Below are positions 40,378 to 50,826 of a stretch of 64,000 bases of DNA, in pieces. The stretch comes from an unidentified bacterial endosymbiont (GTDB lineage Bacteria > Pseudomonadota > Gammaproteobacteria > Enterobacterales > Enterobacteriaceae), in assembly GCF_918797525.1 (NCBI RefSeq), contig NZ_OU963893.1, forward strand, positions 186,001 to 250,000, in the 5' to 3' direction. How positions within the stretch are numbered: position 1 is the stretch's first letter; every line of letters starts with the position of its first letter. The notes under the pieces were generated by a model. It ran no database searches and had not been told where the DNA came from. It worked only from the letters and a program-made list of their open reading frames with translations. The position numbers were made by a program, and so were the translations under genes.

Positions 40378-41424
40378 CTATCCTTCTTCGCTCAACAGCA
40401 GCTCGTTGAGCGCTTCGAGCACCCGCTCTGGTGTTATGTCGATCAGGCTCTGATGATAACCTTCAGCCGCATCGCCTTTGCGTACCTTGTGGTAGCCGGT
40501 AATCAGGCGAATGACGCGCGCTATATGCGACAGCGGCGGCGTGAAATCCGGACTGCTGGGGCCATACAGCGCAACCAGCGGACGGTTTAGCGCGGCAGCG
40601 ACGTGCATCAGCCCGGAGTCGTTAGTCACCACGGCTTTGCAGGCGGCAATCAGGATCACCGCCTGCTCCAGTTGGGTTTCCCCGGCCAGGTTACGACACC
40701 AGGCTTGTTGTTCGCTACTGAGCGCGGCAAGGATTTCGTTGCCCACCTGGCGATCTTTCATCGACCCGAACAGGACAACCTGATGACCTTCGTCAATCAG
40801 CTGTTTGGCAAGCCCGGCGTAGTGATAATGCGGCCAGCGCTTTGCCGGGCCAAATTCGGCGCCCGGGCAGAAGCCGATCATTGGGCGTTCGGATGAAATA
40901 CCGAACGCACTGCAGGTATGAGATTTTTCGCCGTCGTTAACCTGTAATTGCGGCCACAGTAGCGGCTGCGGCAGGTCTTTTGCTGTCTGCATCACGCCTT
41001 TATCGTAGGCCAGTGCCACGTAGCGCTCCACCATCAGCGGCCAGGCGTCTTTATCCAGCACGCGCGCGTCGTTCAGCAAACCGTAGCGCATTTCGCCGCG
41101 CCAGCCGGTGCGGTGCGGTACGCCTGCAAAAAAAGGCACCAAGGCAGATTTGAATGAGTTGGGCAGTACGTACGCGCGGTCGTAGCGCTTTTCGCGTAGA
41201 CTATGGCCGAGTTTGCGGCGTTCGCCAATTTCCAGCGCCCCGTGGCCGAGCGGCATCGGGATCGCCTCGTTTACTTCCGGCATACGCGATAAAAGTGGAC
41301 GGCACCATGCCGGTGCCATCACGTCAATTATCGCCTGGGGATAGCGCGCCTTGAGCGTGCGATAGAGACTTTGCGACATCATCATGTCGCCCACCCATGA
41401 CGGGCCGATCACCAGAATTTTCAT
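40378..41424 (-). CDS. waaF: LPS heptosyltransferase II
   Basis: This 348-residue GT9 enzyme adds the second heptose to the inner core. It starts MKILVIGPSWVGDMMMSQSLY and contains GFCPGAEFGPAKRWPHYHYAGLA and VTNDSGLMHVAAALNRPLVALYGPSSPDFTPP. Length equals E. coli WaaF. It starts two bases after hldD in the hldD-waaF-waaC core order kept across enterics. Confidence 0.96.
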   Translation of the reverse strand: MKILVIGPSWVGDMMMSQSLYRTLKARYPQAIIDVMAPAWCRPLLSRMPEVNEAIPMPLGHGALEIGERRKLGHSLREKRYDRAYVLPNSFKSALVPFFAGVPHRTGWRGEMRYGLLNDARVLDKDAWPLMVERYVALAYDKGVMQTAKDLPQPLLWPQLQVNDGEKSHTCSAFGISSERPMIGFCPGAEFGPAKRWPHYHYAGLAKQLIDEGHQVVLFGSMKDRQVGNEILAALSSEQQAWCRNLAGETQLEQAVILIAACKAVVTNDSGLMHVAAALNRPLVALYGPSSPDFTPPLSHIARVIRLITGYHKVRKGDAAEGYHQSLIDITPERVLEALNELLLSEEG

Positions 41425-41426
41425 AC

Positions 41427-42359
41427 TTATGCGTCGCGGTTCAGCCAGGCCATGTATTCCGTCACACCTTCGGCAACGGTCTTGAACGGCTTGTCATAGC
41501 CCGCGGCGCGCAGGTTCGTCAGGTCCGCCTGAGTAAATGCCTGATAGCGGCCTTTCAGTTTATCCGGGAACGTAATGTACTCAATGCTACCTTTTTTATG
41601 GTATGCCAGCGCGGCGTCAGCCACGGCCTGGAAGGATTCCGCACGGCCTGTACCCAGGTTAAAGATGCCGGACACGCCGTTTTCCAGGAACCACAGGTTG
41701 ACGGCTGCCACGTCGCCCACATAGACGAAGTCACGCTTGAAGCCATCACTGCCTTCGAACAGTTTCGGACTTTCGCCGTTGTTCAACTGCGTATTCAGGT
41801 GAAACGCCACGCTTGCCATGCTGCCTTTGTGACTCTCGCGCGGCCCGTAAACGTTAAAGTAACGGAAGCCCACGATCTGGGAGTTCGCTTCAGGCAATAC
41901 CTGACGGACATATTCGTCGAACAGGAATTTGGAATATCCGTAAACGTTCAGCGGCTGCTCATATTCACGGGATTCAATGAAGTCTGAGGTGCGCCCGCCG
42001 TAGGTCGCCGCAGAAGAGGCGTACAGGAACGGAATTTCACGCTCAAGGCAGTAGTGCAGAAGCTCTTTGGAGTACTGATAGTTGTTATCCATCATGTACT
42101 TGCCGTCCCACTCGGTGGTGGAGGAGCATGCACCTTCATGGAAGATGGCATCGATTTCGCCGAACTCTTCACCTGCCATAATCTGAATAAGGAAGTCTTC
42201 TTTATCCATGTAGTCGGCGATGTTGAGATCCACCAGATTGACAAACTTGGTGCCATCTTTCAGGTTATCCACCACCAGAATGTCGGTGATGCCTTTGTCA
42301 TTGAGAGCTTTAACAATGTTGCTGCCGATAAGGCCCGCGCCGCCGGTAACGATGATCAT
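41427..42359 (-). CDS. hldD: ADP-L-glycero-D-manno-heptose 6-epimerase
   Basis: This 310-residue short-chain dehydrogenase-type epimerase makes the ADP-heptose donor used by WaaC, WaaF and WaaQ. The NADP site [18 protein letters not shown] is at the N-terminus. The catalytic Ser/Tyr/Lys set lies in [10 protein letters not shown] and [13 protein letters not shown]. The ATG at 42359 follows AAAGGTTAC and gives the E. coli length; the frame is open 20 codons upstream. It is divergent from kbl with a 246-bp gap and heads the leftward core operon. Confidence 0.96.
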   Translation of the reverse strand: MIIVTGGAGLIGSNIVKALNDKGITDILVVDNLKDGTKFVNLVDLNIADYMDKEDFLIQIMAGEEFGEIDAIFHEGACSSTTEWDGKYMMDNNYQYSKELLHYCLEREIPFLYASSAATYGGRTSDFIESREYEQPLNVYGYSKFLFDEYVRQVLPEANSQIVGFRYFNVYGPRESHKGSMASVAFHLNTQLNNGESPKLFEGSDGFKRDFVYVGDVAAVNLWFLENGVSGIFNLGTGRAESFQAVADAALAYHKKGSIEYITFPDKLKGRYQAFTQADLTNLRAAGYDKPFKTVAEGVTEYMAWLNRDA

Positions 42360-42605
42360 AACTGTAACCTTTGAAGTGTGGAGCCCGGGGACAGTCCCGG
42401 ACGCTAATGTTTCTATCATATCATTAGTATGGCTGCCCTACAGCCATTCGCCGATATCCGCCCCATCCTGAATGATTTTGCGAATATGCAATAAAGGCAA
42501 CACGTGATTTATGCTGCAAAAACGAGAAGAGATAATGCGTCATCTCGTCAGGAAGTATAGGTTTGGGTAATATGTGTCGAAATTTGCCGAGTCTGGAGAA
42601 TTGCA

Positions 42606-43802
42606 ATGCGTGGTGATTTTTACAAACAGTTAAACAGCGACCTTGATACCGCACGTGCGGAAGGGTTGTTCAAAGAAGAGCGTATTATTACCTCCGCTCA
42701 ACAGCCGGACATCACGGTTGCCGACGGCAGTCATGTGATCAACTTTTGTGCGAACAACTACTTAGGTCTTGCAAATCACCCTGAGCTGATTGCCGCTGCG
42801 AAAAACGGCATGGACACCCACGGTTTTGGCATGGCCTCGGTGCGCTTTATCTGCGGCACGCAGGATAGCCACAAGCAGCTTGAAAACATGCTGGCGAACT
42901 TCCTCGGGATGGAAGATGCCATTCTGTACTCCTCCTGTTTCGACGCCAACGGCGGTCTGTTTGAGACCCTGCTCGGCGCAGAAGATGCCATTATCTCCGA
43001 TGCTCTGAACCATGCCTCCATTATCGACGGCGTGCGCCTGTGTAAAGCAAAGCGTTTCCGCTATGCCAATAACGACATGGCAGAGCTGGAAGCCCGCCTG
43101 AAAGAGGCGCGTGAAGCGGGCGCTCGTCACGTAATGATCGCTACCGATGGCGTATTCTCAATGGACGGCGTGATCGCCAACCTGAAAGGCGTATGCGACC
43201 TGGCAGATAAATACGCTGCGCTGGTGATGGTCGACGACTCCCACGCGGTCGGTTTTGTTGGCGAAAACGGCCGGGGTTCTCACGAATACTGTGACGTCAT
43301 GGGCCGCGTGGACATCATCACCGGTACGTTGGGCAAAGCGCTCGGCGGCGCATCGGGTGGCTATACTGCTGCGCGTAAAGAGGTGATTGAGTGGCTGCGC
43401 CAGCGCTCTCGCCCATATCTGTTCTCCAACTCCCTGGCGCCAGCCATTGTTTCAGCGTCGATCAAAGTGCTGGAGATGGTTGCGTCCGGTGCTGAACTGC
43501 GCGATCGCCTATGGTCCAATGCCCGGCTGTTCCGCGAAAAAATGAGCACTGCAGGGTTTACGCTGGCTGGTGCCGATCACGCCATTATCCCGGTCATGCT
43601 GGGCGATGCGGTGGTCGCGCAGAACTTTGCGCGTGAGTTGCAGAAAGAGGGCATCTACGTGACCGGGTTCTTCTTCCCGGTAGTACCAAAAGGTCAGGCG
43701 CGTATCCGCACGCAGATGTCTGCGGCGCATACGCCTGAACAAATTGAACGTGCGGTGGAAGCCTTTACCCGCATCGGCAAACAGCTGGGCGTAATTGCCT
43801 GA
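42606..43802 (+). CDS. kbl: 2-amino-3-ketobutyrate coenzyme A ligase
   Basis: This 398-residue PLP enzyme cleaves 2-amino-3-oxobutyrate with CoA into glycine and acetyl-CoA, the second step of threonine breakdown. Key segments are [51 protein letters not shown] and the PLP lysine in [15 protein letters not shown] (about 244). Length equals E. coli Kbl. Ribosome site is TCTGGAG. It forms an operon with tdh, nine bases on. Confidence 0.97.
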   Translation: MRGDFYKQLNSDLDTARAEGLFKEERIITSAQQPDITVADGSHVINFCANNYLGLANHPELIAAAKNGMDTHGFGMASVRFICGTQDSHKQLENMLANFLGMEDAILYSSCFDANGGLFETLLGAEDAIISDALNHASIIDGVRLCKAKRFRYANNDMAELEARLKEAREAGARHVMIATDGVFSMDGVIANLKGVCDLADKYAALVMVDDSHAVGFVGENGRGSHEYCDVMGRVDIITGTLGKALGGASGGYTAARKEVIEWLRQRSRPYLFSNSLAPAIVSASIKVLEMVASGAELRDRLWSNARLFREKMSTAGFTLAGADHAIIPVMLGDAVVAQNFARELQKEGIYVTGFFFPVVPKGQARIRTQMSAAHTPEQIERAVEAFTRIGKQLGVIA

Positions 43803-43811
43803 GGACGTGTA

Positions 43812-44840
43812 ATGAAAGCGTTATCCAAACTGAAAGCAGAAGAAGGGATTTGGATGACCGACGTGCCGGAGCCGGAAGTCGGTCATAACGATCTGCTGAT
43901 CAAAATTTGTAAAACGGCCATCTGCGGGACTGACGTACACATCTACAACTGGGACCAATGGTCGCAGAAAACTATTCCGGTGCCGATGGTTGTTGGTCAC
44001 GAATATGTCGGCGAAGTGGTCGGAATGGGTCAGGAAGTGAAGGGGTTTGAAATTGGCGACCGCGTGTCTGGCGAAGGCCATATTACCTGCGGTCACTGCC
44101 GTAACTGTCGCGGCGGACGTACGCACCTGTGCCGCAATACTGTCGGCGTGGGTGTTAACCGTCCGGGCTGTTTCGCTGAATATCTGGTGATCCCTGCATT
44201 CAACGCCTTCAAAATTCCGGATAACATTTCTGACGATTTGGCCTCCATTTTTGACCCGTTTGGCAATGCAGTGCACACCGCGCTCTCCTTCGACCTGGTG
44301 GGAGAAGATGTGCTGGTCTCTGGCGCAGGTCCAATCGGTATTATGGCGGCAGCGGTCGCTAAACACGTAGGCGCGCGCAACGTCGTGATCACCGATGTGA
44401 ATGAATATCGCCTGTCGCTGGCGCGCAAAATGGGCGTCACCCGCGCGGTGGATGTTTCTAATGAGAGCCTGAACGACGTCATGGAAGAGCTGGGCATGAC
44501 GGAAGGCTTCGACGTGGGCCTTGAGATGTCCGGCGCGCCACCGGCGTTTCGGACCATGCTCGACACCATGAACCACGGTGGTCGTATTGCGATGCTGGGT
44601 ATTCCCCCGTCCGATATGTCCATCGACTGGAACAAAGTCATCTTCAAAGGGCTGTTCATTAAAGGTATTTATGGCCGCGAGATGTTCGAAACCTGGTACA
44701 AAATGGCGGCACTGATTCAGTCTGGTCTGGATCTGACCCCCATAATCACGCACCACTTCTCTATCGATGAGTTCCAGAAGGGCTTCGACGCGATGCGGTC
44801 AGGCCAATCCGGGAAAGTTATCCTGAGCTGGGATAAGTAA
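43812..44840 (+). CDS. tdh: L-threonine 3-dehydrogenase
   Basis: This 342-residue zinc alcohol-dehydrogenase family member oxidises threonine with NAD+ to 2-amino-3-oxobutyrate for Kbl. Catalytic zinc ligands are Cys in [10 protein letters not shown] (about 38) and His/Glu in [10 protein letters not shown] (about 63-64). The structural zinc has four cysteines in [15 protein letters not shown]. The NAD fold is [14 protein letters not shown]. Length matches E. coli Tdh within one residue. A hairpin terminator follows directly. In E. coli the operon is controlled by Lrp. Confidence 0.97.
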   Translation: MKALSKLKAEEGIWMTDVPEPEVGHNDLLIKICKTAICGTDVHIYNWDQWSQKTIPVPMVVGHEYVGEVVGMGQEVKGFEIGDRVSGEGHITCGHCRNCRGGRTHLCRNTVGVGVNRPGCFAEYLVIPAFNAFKIPDNISDDLASIFDPFGNAVHTALSFDLVGEDVLVSGAGPIGIMAAAVAKHVGARNVVITDVNEYRLSLARKMGVTRAVDVSNESLNDVMEELGMTEGFDVGLEMSGAPPAFRTMLDTMNHGGRIAMLGIPPSDMSIDWNKVIFKGLFIKGIYGREMFETWYKMAALIQSGLDLTPIITHHFSIDEFQKGFDAMRSGQSGKVILSWDK

Positions 44841-44846
44841 TCTACA

Positions 44847-44865
44847 GGGGCCTGAGGCCCCTTTT
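44847..44865 (+). terminator. tdh: kbl-tdh terminator
   Basis: GGGGCC-TGA-GGCCCC followed by TTTT starts six bases after the tdh stop. It also lies just beyond the convergent GT9 gene stop at 44868 and may serve both. Confidence 0.85.
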
Positions 44866-44867
44866 CA

Positions 44868-45965
44868 TTACAGAGCTGTGCGCTCGCCGCCAAGCTTACT
44901 CGTGACGTTTGACGAGATACTACCAATATCGATTTTATTGTGGCGCTTATCATAAATCAGCTGCTCTGCGTTCTGACCAATCGGCGAAAATATCGTATTG
45001 CCTTCAAAATTTTTATTATGATCAAGCAGCATTGAAAAATAGATGGCAATGAGCTTTTTATCAAAAGCACAGGCGATATGAACGATGGCTGTATCCACAG
45101 ACACCACCAGATCAGCTTTTTTGATGAGCGTGATGGCATCCCACAGCGAACTGAATCGACAAACCGTAATATTCGCGTTATCGAAGCGTAGGTCGGCTAA
45201 TTTTCGCCCTTCGCCAATAATGAAAACGTGCGTATCCGGGTGCTGCACAATATCATTAGCCAGTTTTTCCAGCTGCACGTGCGAGAGACTGCGTTCGTCA
45301 ACGCTGGCGAAAGGGTTTAGCACAACGATTTTTTTGCCAGCATAAGGTTGCAGATAATGGTCTATAAAATCCTCATGCTCGGGCAACACAGGCAAAGCGT
45401 AACGAAGAGATTCAGGCTTAACGTTTAATGCGTTAAGGATCTGTTTTTGCGGATGGGTAATGTGGAAATCAGAATTCACAGGAAGCATTAAGTTATAAGG
45501 CTTGTTCAACCAGCCGCCAAACCCAATTGCATATTTATAATGGATTTTATGCAGCAGTTGCGTATTGAATAACTCCTTTCTTTTCATCCATGAATAATGG
45601 CTGATCACCAAATCAGTGTCGATAGGCTTTATTGCATCGATATTTTTGATATCAGCAATATAGACCTCATCGATATCGGATATCTTTTCAAACAGATCGC
45701 GATTTCGCTCCTCAACCACAACCTGTAGCGTATAGCCCGCTTGTTTCAAACTATGCCAGGTTCCTGTGTGGCACACGGCATCGCCAATACCGAGATCAAC
45801 AAACGGAAATAAAATCCGCTTAATGCTGGGAATGTTTATATCTTCGTGGCGTTTATCCTGTAATTGCCGCGATAAAGACAGAAGCTTTAACCGCCTTTTT
45901 AATTCTTTGGTTTTATGGTTTCGCTGTCTGTTGATTTCCTTTAAATAGCCGATTATTTTCTTCAT
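44868..45965 (-). CDS. GT9 glycosyltransferase, second locus downstream of tdh
   Basis: This 365-residue protein has a highly basic N-terminus (LKEINRQRNHKTKELKRRLK). The GT9 pattern follows: ILFPFVDLGIGDAVCHTGTW, VVLNPFASVDERSLSHVQ and ADLVVSVDTAIVHIACAFDKKLIAIYF. It is distinct from WaaC, WaaF, WaaQ and the 38293 gene. E. coli has the GT2 gene waaH in this interval. The AT-rich sequence suggests a variable LPS-modification gene. It is convergent with tdh and divergent from the GT2 gene at 46252. Substrate unknown. Confidence 0.8.
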   Translation of the reverse strand: MKKIIGYLKEINRQRNHKTKELKRRLKLLSLSRQLQDKRHEDINIPSIKRILFPFVDLGIGDAVCHTGTWHSLKQAGYTLQVVVEERNRDLFEKISDIDEVYIADIKNIDAIKPIDTDLVISHYSWMKRKELFNTQLLHKIHYKYAIGFGGWLNKPYNLMLPVNSDFHITHPQKQILNALNVKPESLRYALPVLPEHEDFIDHYLQPYAGKKIVVLNPFASVDERSLSHVQLEKLANDIVQHPDTHVFIIGEGRKLADLRFDNANITVCRFSSLWDAITLIKKADLVVSVDTAIVHIACAFDKKLIAIYFSMLLDHNKNFEGNTIFSPIGQNAEQLIYDKRHNKIDIGSISSNVTSKLGGERTAL

Positions 45966-46251
45966 GATCCCACTAAACCAAATTAAGTATTAAACTTTGG
46001 TTAGTATAATCTTAAGTTTCACGAAAAGGAATGTCAGCGAGAACAGCGTGGCACTTACACAAATTTAACCTTATTTAACAATGGATTAAAGAATGTGCCT
46101 TCAAGGGTATTTTCCATTTTTTTGGTGCAGGACAGTACCCGGCTCAACGCGAAAATAATAAAAAAGGTTTGGATTGGGCAGTGACAATGATGGTGGCTGG
46201 CGCTATCTTACGCTTATTATCAGCGAATGAATATCTCGAGTGGGAGATAAC
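45966..46251. promoter_or_regulatory. AT-rich divergent promoter region between GT9 and GT2 genes
   Basis: This 286-bp gap between two divergent glycosyltransferase genes is rich in A and T. It has no open frame of note and no JUMPstart/ops element that I can find. It should hold both promoters; no clear sigma-70 pair stands out. Confidence 0.4.
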
Positions 46252-47052
46252 ATGTTCAGGCTCACTGTATGTCTTTTGACATACAACTCTGCACGTTTAT
46301 TACGTGACGTATTAACGCCTTTAATGCGCATTGCAGATGAGATAATTGTTATTGATTCTGGTAGTACGGATGACACATTATCTATTCATGAAGAATATGG
46401 AATTACTCCAATATATAACCCATACACTATGCACGGTGAGCAGATGAATATGGCTATTTCGCATGCCTCTAATGATTGGGTGTTATGTATGGATAGCGAC
46501 GAAATACTCGATGACGAGACGCTAAAGTATATTCTCAGGTTAAAATCTGGAGATGAACCGCCTGCAGACAGAGGCTGGTGCTTATCGCGTTACTGGTATG
46601 TCTTAGGTGAGCAAACCCGAACCCTCTATCCCATTTCCTCCCCGGATTACCCCTTGAGGTTGTTTAATCGTCATCATGTCAGGTTTAATCACCGCCCCGT
46701 GGATGATAAAGCGACAGGAGCCGCGCAGGTTACGCGGATACCGGGCCACGTACGACACGATACCTTCTATTCTCTGCATGAAGTGTTCAGTAAATTAAAT
46801 ATTTACACAACCCGAGTGGTGAAATATCAGAATCTCCGGCCTCCAATCGCACGTGGCGTAGCCAGCGCAGTGGGTGCTTTTTTCAAATGGTACCTGTTTA
46901 GCGGTGCGTGGCGAAGGGGAAAAGTCGGGGCCGTTACGGGGCTTTATGCGACGCTATACAGCTTTATGAAATATTTCAAAGCCTGGTATCAACATCAGGA
47001 TAAACGAGAGTCGGCAGCCCGGGAGCGTACCGACTCTCATCTTATAGACTAG
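46252..47052 (+). CDS. GT2 glycosyltransferase, WaaE-like, second locus
   Basis: This 266-residue GT-A protein starts MFRLTVCLLTYNSARLL and has DEIIVIDSGSTDDTLSIHEEYG and CMDSDEILDDETL as metal/donor motifs. SSPDYPLRLFNRHHVRFNHRPV and GHVRHDTFYSLHEVFSKLNIYT follow, a layout shared with WaaE/KdtX enzymes. The start is set at the ATG 46252 because GGGAG lies six bases upstream; a GTG at 46240 would put that ribosome site inside the gene. It probably adds a core or LPS-decorating sugar. It is convergent with yibQ, whose stop adjoins its own. Confidence 0.82.
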   Translation: MFRLTVCLLTYNSARLLRDVLTPLMRIADEIIVIDSGSTDDTLSIHEEYGITPIYNPYTMHGEQMNMAISHASNDWVLCMDSDEILDDETLKYILRLKSGDEPPADRGWCLSRYWYVLGEQTRTLYPISSPDYPLRLFNRHHVRFNHRPVDDKATGAAQVTRIPGHVRHDTFYSLHEVFSKLNIYTTRVVKYQNLRPPIARGVASAVGAFFKWYLFSGAWRRGKVGAVTGLYATLYSFMKYFKAWYQHQDKRESAARERTDSHLID

Positions 47053-47985
47053 CTAGCTTTTCTTGCCCCAGCCCTGCCACTGATGCTGAAAATACTGCAC
47101 CAGGGTGCTTTGATTCACGCTTTCGCTAAGCACGGCAAAGAACCGGGTGGCATATACCGGCTCCGGTGCGAGCTTCGCTTTACAGAGCCTGACCCCTGTG
47201 AAGGGATTTCGCGGCTGCGTTGAAGGTGGCTGAGAACTGCCGGGACGAGACGTATCGACCTGCGGTTCGTTGAGTAGGTCGCTCGGACGTACCAGCGTGA
47301 TATCCGAAGGTAGTGTCGGCAGCATTTGTTGCAGAACGCGAACGGTCGAGGGATGAGGGTGGCCGATTGCAATCGCCGAGCCATTGCGGCGCGCCAGCTG
47401 CACTGCGCGATTAAACTGCTTGCGAATGTCGGCGTCGTTCTGGGTATCATCCAGGAACACCTTGCGCTTAATCACCTTCACGCCGGTCCCCTGAGCTGCA
47501 CGCATCGCCTGGCTGTTGCCGATGGTCATGCTGTCAAGGAAATAGAGATTATAACGTTCCAGCGACTGCATCACTTTTAGCATACCGTACAGGCTGGACG
47601 TCATCGCGCTGCCCATGTGGTTGTTCAGCCCCACGGCATACGGCACTTTGTTATACGCGTCGCTGATGATGCGATCGATCTCATCGCTGCTCATCTCCGG
47701 GCGCAGGGTGTCTTTTTCCAGCGGCTGCTTGCTGATCGGCGCCATTGGCAGATGGATAAGCACCTCATGCCCGCTGTTGTGGGCTTTGGTCGCCATCTCA
47801 CGGGCGTGCGGGGCATTAGGCAGAACAGCGACAGAGATGGCCGGCGGCAGGGCCAGCACCTGATTTTCGTAGTGTGGACGATAACCAAAGTCATCAATCA
47901 CGATGGCGAGTTTGCCTGCGTATACCGGTGCAGCCAGCGCCAGTGCGCTGGCGACGGAGAGCATAATTCGACGAAATTGAAGCAA
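47053..47985 (-). CDS. yibQ: Divergent polysaccharide deacetylase family protein YibQ
   Basis: This 310-residue protein has an N-terminal signal peptide (IMLSVASALALAAPVYAG), so it is exported. The divergent deacetylase domain shows GKLAIVIDDFGYRP, HEVLIHLPMAP and VGLNNHMGSAMT, which retain Asp and His residues at the NodB-type metal site. Its function in E. coli is unknown. It directly follows envC (three bases), suggesting a cell-wall role. The C-terminal tail is shorter than in E. coli (319). Confidence 0.92.
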   Translation of the reverse strand: MLQFRRIMLSVASALALAAPVYAGKLAIVIDDFGYRPHYENQVLALPPAISVAVLPNAPHAREMATKAHNSGHEVLIHLPMAPISKQPLEKDTLRPEMSSDEIDRIISDAYNKVPYAVGLNNHMGSAMTSSLYGMLKVMQSLERYNLYFLDSMTIGNSQAMRAAQGTGVKVIKRKVFLDDTQNDADIRKQFNRAVQLARRNGSAIAIGHPHPSTVRVLQQMLPTLPSDITLVRPSDLLNEPQVDTSRPGSSQPPSTQPRNPFTGVRLCKAKLAPEPVYATRFFAVLSESVNQSTLVQYFQHQWQGWGKKS

Positions 47986-47988
47986 AAC

Positions 47989-49272
47989 TTATCTTCCCAA
48001 CCACGGCTGTGGATTGACCGCCTGACCCTGGCGACGAATTTCGAAATAGAGTGACGGGCGGCCCTGACCGCCACTGCTGCCCACAAGGGCGATGGGTTGG
48101 CCTGCGCGCACCTGAGTGCCCACGCTGACCAGCGCGCTCTGGTTGTAGCCATAAAGACTCATATCGCCTTTACCGTGCTCTACCACCACCACAAGCCCGT
48201 AGCCCTGCAGCCAGTCGGCCAGGATCACGCGGCCATCGGCAATGGCTTTCACTTCGCTACCCTCAGACGCGCCGATAACTATCCCTTTCCAACGTAGTTC
48301 ACCCTGCAGCTGTTCGCCATAGCGATGCAGAATTGACCCACGAACGGGCCAGAAAGCCTGACCGCGAGGCGCGCCTAAACCGCCGGTACGCGATATCAGG
48401 GAGCGTTCGCTTTCACTTGGCTTATAGGTGGTGCCTTTACGAGAGGCTTCCTGCTGCTTGTTGCGAACGGCCTGCGCCTCACGCGCTTCTTTTTCGGCAC
48501 GCGCTTTAGCCGCGGCTTGCGCACGGGCAATACTGTTGCGCAGCTTCGCTTCGTTGGCGCGCATTTCGCTCAGCTGGCTTTGGCCTGCCTGGATGGAGGA
48601 TTCAAGGCCTGAAAGGGTTTTCTTACGCTCGTTGCGCGCCTGCTCAAGCTTTGCCTGCTGGGCCTGCTGCTCGTAGAGCAGTGTCTGCTGCTGGCTCTGC
48701 TTCTCTTCCAGCTCGGCTTTCTGGCTGGCGACCTCTTCACGCGTCTGTTTTAGCTGGGCGATAGTCTCCTGACGCGCCTGGTTCAGGTAGCCAAAGTAGG
48801 CCTGCAGGCGCTGCCCGCGCTGGCTCTCTTCGCCGCTGAGGATCAATTGAAGGCCCGTGTGTTCACCCTGGCGGAACGCGGCATCAAGCTGTGCGGAAAG
48901 GTTACGTTCCTGGGCGTCGCGCTGGCGCTCGAGTCTGGCAATCGACGCGTTCATCTCATCGATCTGCTTATTCAACTGTGCGAGGGTATTTTGCGTTTCA
49001 CGCAGATTTCGCGTGGCGGCGGAGATTGCCTCTTCCTGCTTTTTCAACTGGGCCAGAAGCGAGGCGCGTTGCTGTTGTTGCTGGCGAACCACACGCTCTT
49101 TGGCGGCGATATCGGCCTGAATAGATTTTAGCTGGTCGCGATCGTCCGCATGAGCGGATGCGGCGCACAGCAATACGCCAGCGCTGAGTGCGCTGGCGCA
49201 AAGCAGGGGCCTGACTGATAACCTAAGCGGCTTCACGACCCATGTGATTGAAAAATTCGCCTTTCCCCTCAT
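47989..49272 (-). CDS. envC: Murein hydrolase activator EnvC
   Basis: This 427-residue periplasmic protein activates the amidases AmiA and AmiB at the septum under FtsEX control. A signal peptide (SALSAGVLLCAASAHADD) is followed by a long coiled coil (about residues 45-285, rich in Gln, Glu, Arg and Ala). A C-terminal LytM domain covers about 310-427 (VIGASEGSEVKAIADGRVILADWLQGYG, IALVGSSGGQGRPSLYFEIRRQG). The LytM domain lacks the usual catalytic His/Asp set, as expected for an activator. The start is uncertain: GTG codons nearer the signal peptide are possible. It lies between gpmI and yibQ. Confidence 0.95.
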   Translation of the reverse strand: MRGKANFSITWVVKPLRLSVRPLLCASALSAGVLLCAASAHADDRDQLKSIQADIAAKERVVRQQQQQRASLLAQLKKQEEAISAATRNLRETQNTLAQLNKQIDEMNASIARLERQRDAQERNLSAQLDAAFRQGEHTGLQLILSGEESQRGQRLQAYFGYLNQARQETIAQLKQTREEVASQKAELEEKQSQQQTLLYEQQAQQAKLEQARNERKKTLSGLESSIQAGQSQLSEMRANEAKLRNSIARAQAAAKARAEKEAREAQAVRNKQQEASRKGTTYKPSESERSLISRTGGLGAPRGQAFWPVRGSILHRYGEQLQGELRWKGIVIGASEGSEVKAIADGRVILADWLQGYGLVVVVEHGKGDMSLYGYNQSALVSVGTQVRAGQPIALVGSSGGQGRPSLYFEIRRQGQAVNPQPWLGR

Positions 49273-49281
49273 GGGGAGCGA

Positions 49282-50826
49282 TTATTCCACGATGAACAGC
49301 GGCTTACCAGTCATCTCTTCAGGGATTGGCATACCCATCAGCGTCAACATGGTTGGCGCGATGTCGGAAAGCTTACCGCCTTCCACTGCTTTCAATGATT
49401 TATCACCAATATAAATCAGTGGAACCGGCAGGTTGGTGTGGGCGGTGTGCGCCTGGCCGGTGGCCGGGTCACGCATTTGCTCCGCATTGCCGTGGTCAGC
49501 GGTAATCAACAGCTGACCGCCAACGGATGCCACCGCTTTCGCCACCTGCTCAACGCAGTGATCCAGCGCTTCAACAGCTTTGACTGCGGCTTCCATCACG
49601 CCGGTATGGCCGACCATATCACCGTTAGGGTAGTTACAAATGATGGTGTCGTACTTGCCGCTTTCGATTGCCGCGACCAGTTTTTCTGTCAGTTCGGCAG
49701 AGCTCATTTCGGGCTGCAGATCGTAGGTTGCAACTTTCGGCGAGTTGATCAGAATGCGGTCTTCGCCTTTGAACGACTCTTCAACACCGCCGTTGAAGAA
49801 GAAGGTCACGTGCGCGTATTTCTCGGTTTCGGAGATTCGCAACTGTGTTTTATCGTTTTTCGCTATCCACTCGCCGAAGGTGTTAGTCAGTGACGCGGGT
49901 GGGTATGCGCAAGGTACCGGGATATCTGCGGCGTATTCGGTCAACTGTATAAAATCGAGATTGACCCCTTTCTTACGGGTAAAACCGTCGAAATCGCTGT
50001 TCACGAATGCACGGGTAATTTCACGCGCGCGGTCAGCACGGAAGTTCATGAAAATCAGCGCATCGCCATCTTCCATTGCGGCATCGGCCTGACCTTGCGC
50101 GCGAATCACGGTCGCTTTGACGAATTCGTCATTTTCTTCACGCGCGTAAGCGGCTTCCAGACCTTCCACGGCGGTGGCGAACTGGAACTCACCTTTTGCC
50201 AGCGTCAACAGGTCATAGGCTTGTTCAACGCGATCCCAGCGGTTGTCGCGGTCCATGGCGTAGTAACGGCCAATGATGGAGGCCACCCGGCCCTTGCCCA
50301 GCGCGGCAAATTTGTCATCAAAGGCTTTGAGTGAACCTTCTGCGCTGCGAGGTGGAGTATCGCGACCATCAAGGAAAGCATGCAGATAGATTTTTTCAGC
50401 GCCGCGTTCCGCTGCCAGTTCAACCATCGCCATGATGTGATCCTGGTGGCTGTGAACCCCGCCCGCAGAGAGCAGGCCCATAATGTGCACCGCTTTACCT
50501 GCACCAACGGCTTTATCTACCGCACCACACAGAATCGGGTTGCGAAAGAACGTGCGTTCTTTGATCTCAACGTCCAGACGGGTAAGGTCCTGATACACGA
50601 TACGGCCCGCGCCCAGGTTTACATGGCCCACTTCGGAGTTGCCCATCTGACGATCCGGCAGACCCACTTCCAGGCCAGATGCATCAATCAGAGTATGGGG
50701 ACGTGTTGCCCATAGCGCATCCATAACCGGAGTTTTGGCGTTGAAAATAGCGTTATCCTGGCTATCTTCACGGTAGCCATAGCCATCCAGAATCACCAGT
50801 ACCATAGGTTTTTTAGAAACTGACAT
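49282..50826 (-). CDS. gpmI: 2,3-bisphosphoglycerate-independent phosphoglycerate mutase
   Basis: This 514-residue Mn-dependent enzyme interconverts 3- and 2-phosphoglycerate. The first metal Asp is in [13 protein letters not shown], and the phosphoserine nucleophile is in [18 protein letters not shown] (about residue 64). The substrate part has [16 protein letters not shown], and the second metal set is in [10 protein letters not shown] and [13 protein letters not shown]. Length equals E. coli GpmI. It heads the leftward gpmI-envC-yibQ group. Confidence 0.97.
   Translation of the reverse strand: MSVSKKPMVLVILDGYGYREDSQDNAIFNAKTPVMDALWATRPHTLIDASGLEVGLPDRQMGNSEVGHVNLGAGRIVYQDLTRLDVEIKERTFFRNPILCGAVDKAVGAGKAVHIMGLLSAGGVHSHQDHIMAMVELAAERGAEKIYLHAFLDGRDTPPRSAEGSLKAFDDKFAALGKGRVASIIGRYYAMDRDNRWDRVEQAYDLLTLAKGEFQFATAVEGLEAAYAREENDEFVKATVIRAQGQADAAMEDGDALIFMNFRADRAREITRAFVNSDFDGFTRKKGVNLDFIQLTEYAADIPVPCAYPPASLTNTFGEWIAKNDKTQLRISETEKYAHVTFFFNGGVEESFKGEDRILINSPKVATYDLQPEMSSAELTEKLVAAIESGKYDTIICNYPNGDMVGHTGVMEAAVKAVEALDHCVEQVAKAVASVGGQLLITADHGNAEQMRDPATGQAHTAHTNLPVPLIYIGDKSLKAVEGGKLSDIAPTMLTLMGMPIPEEMTGKPLFIVE

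Noticed and set aside
43821..44756. Long minus-strand open frame (311 codons) inside tdh
   Set aside because: Tdh matches its family end to end on the plus strand. The long antisense frame is a codon-usage by-product, rich in His and Arg, with no family resemblance.
46180..46220. JUMPstart/ops-like element upstream of the GT2 gene
   Set aside because: The GGCTGGCGCTATC segment only loosely resembles the ops sequence GGCGGTAGCGTG and lacks its core.
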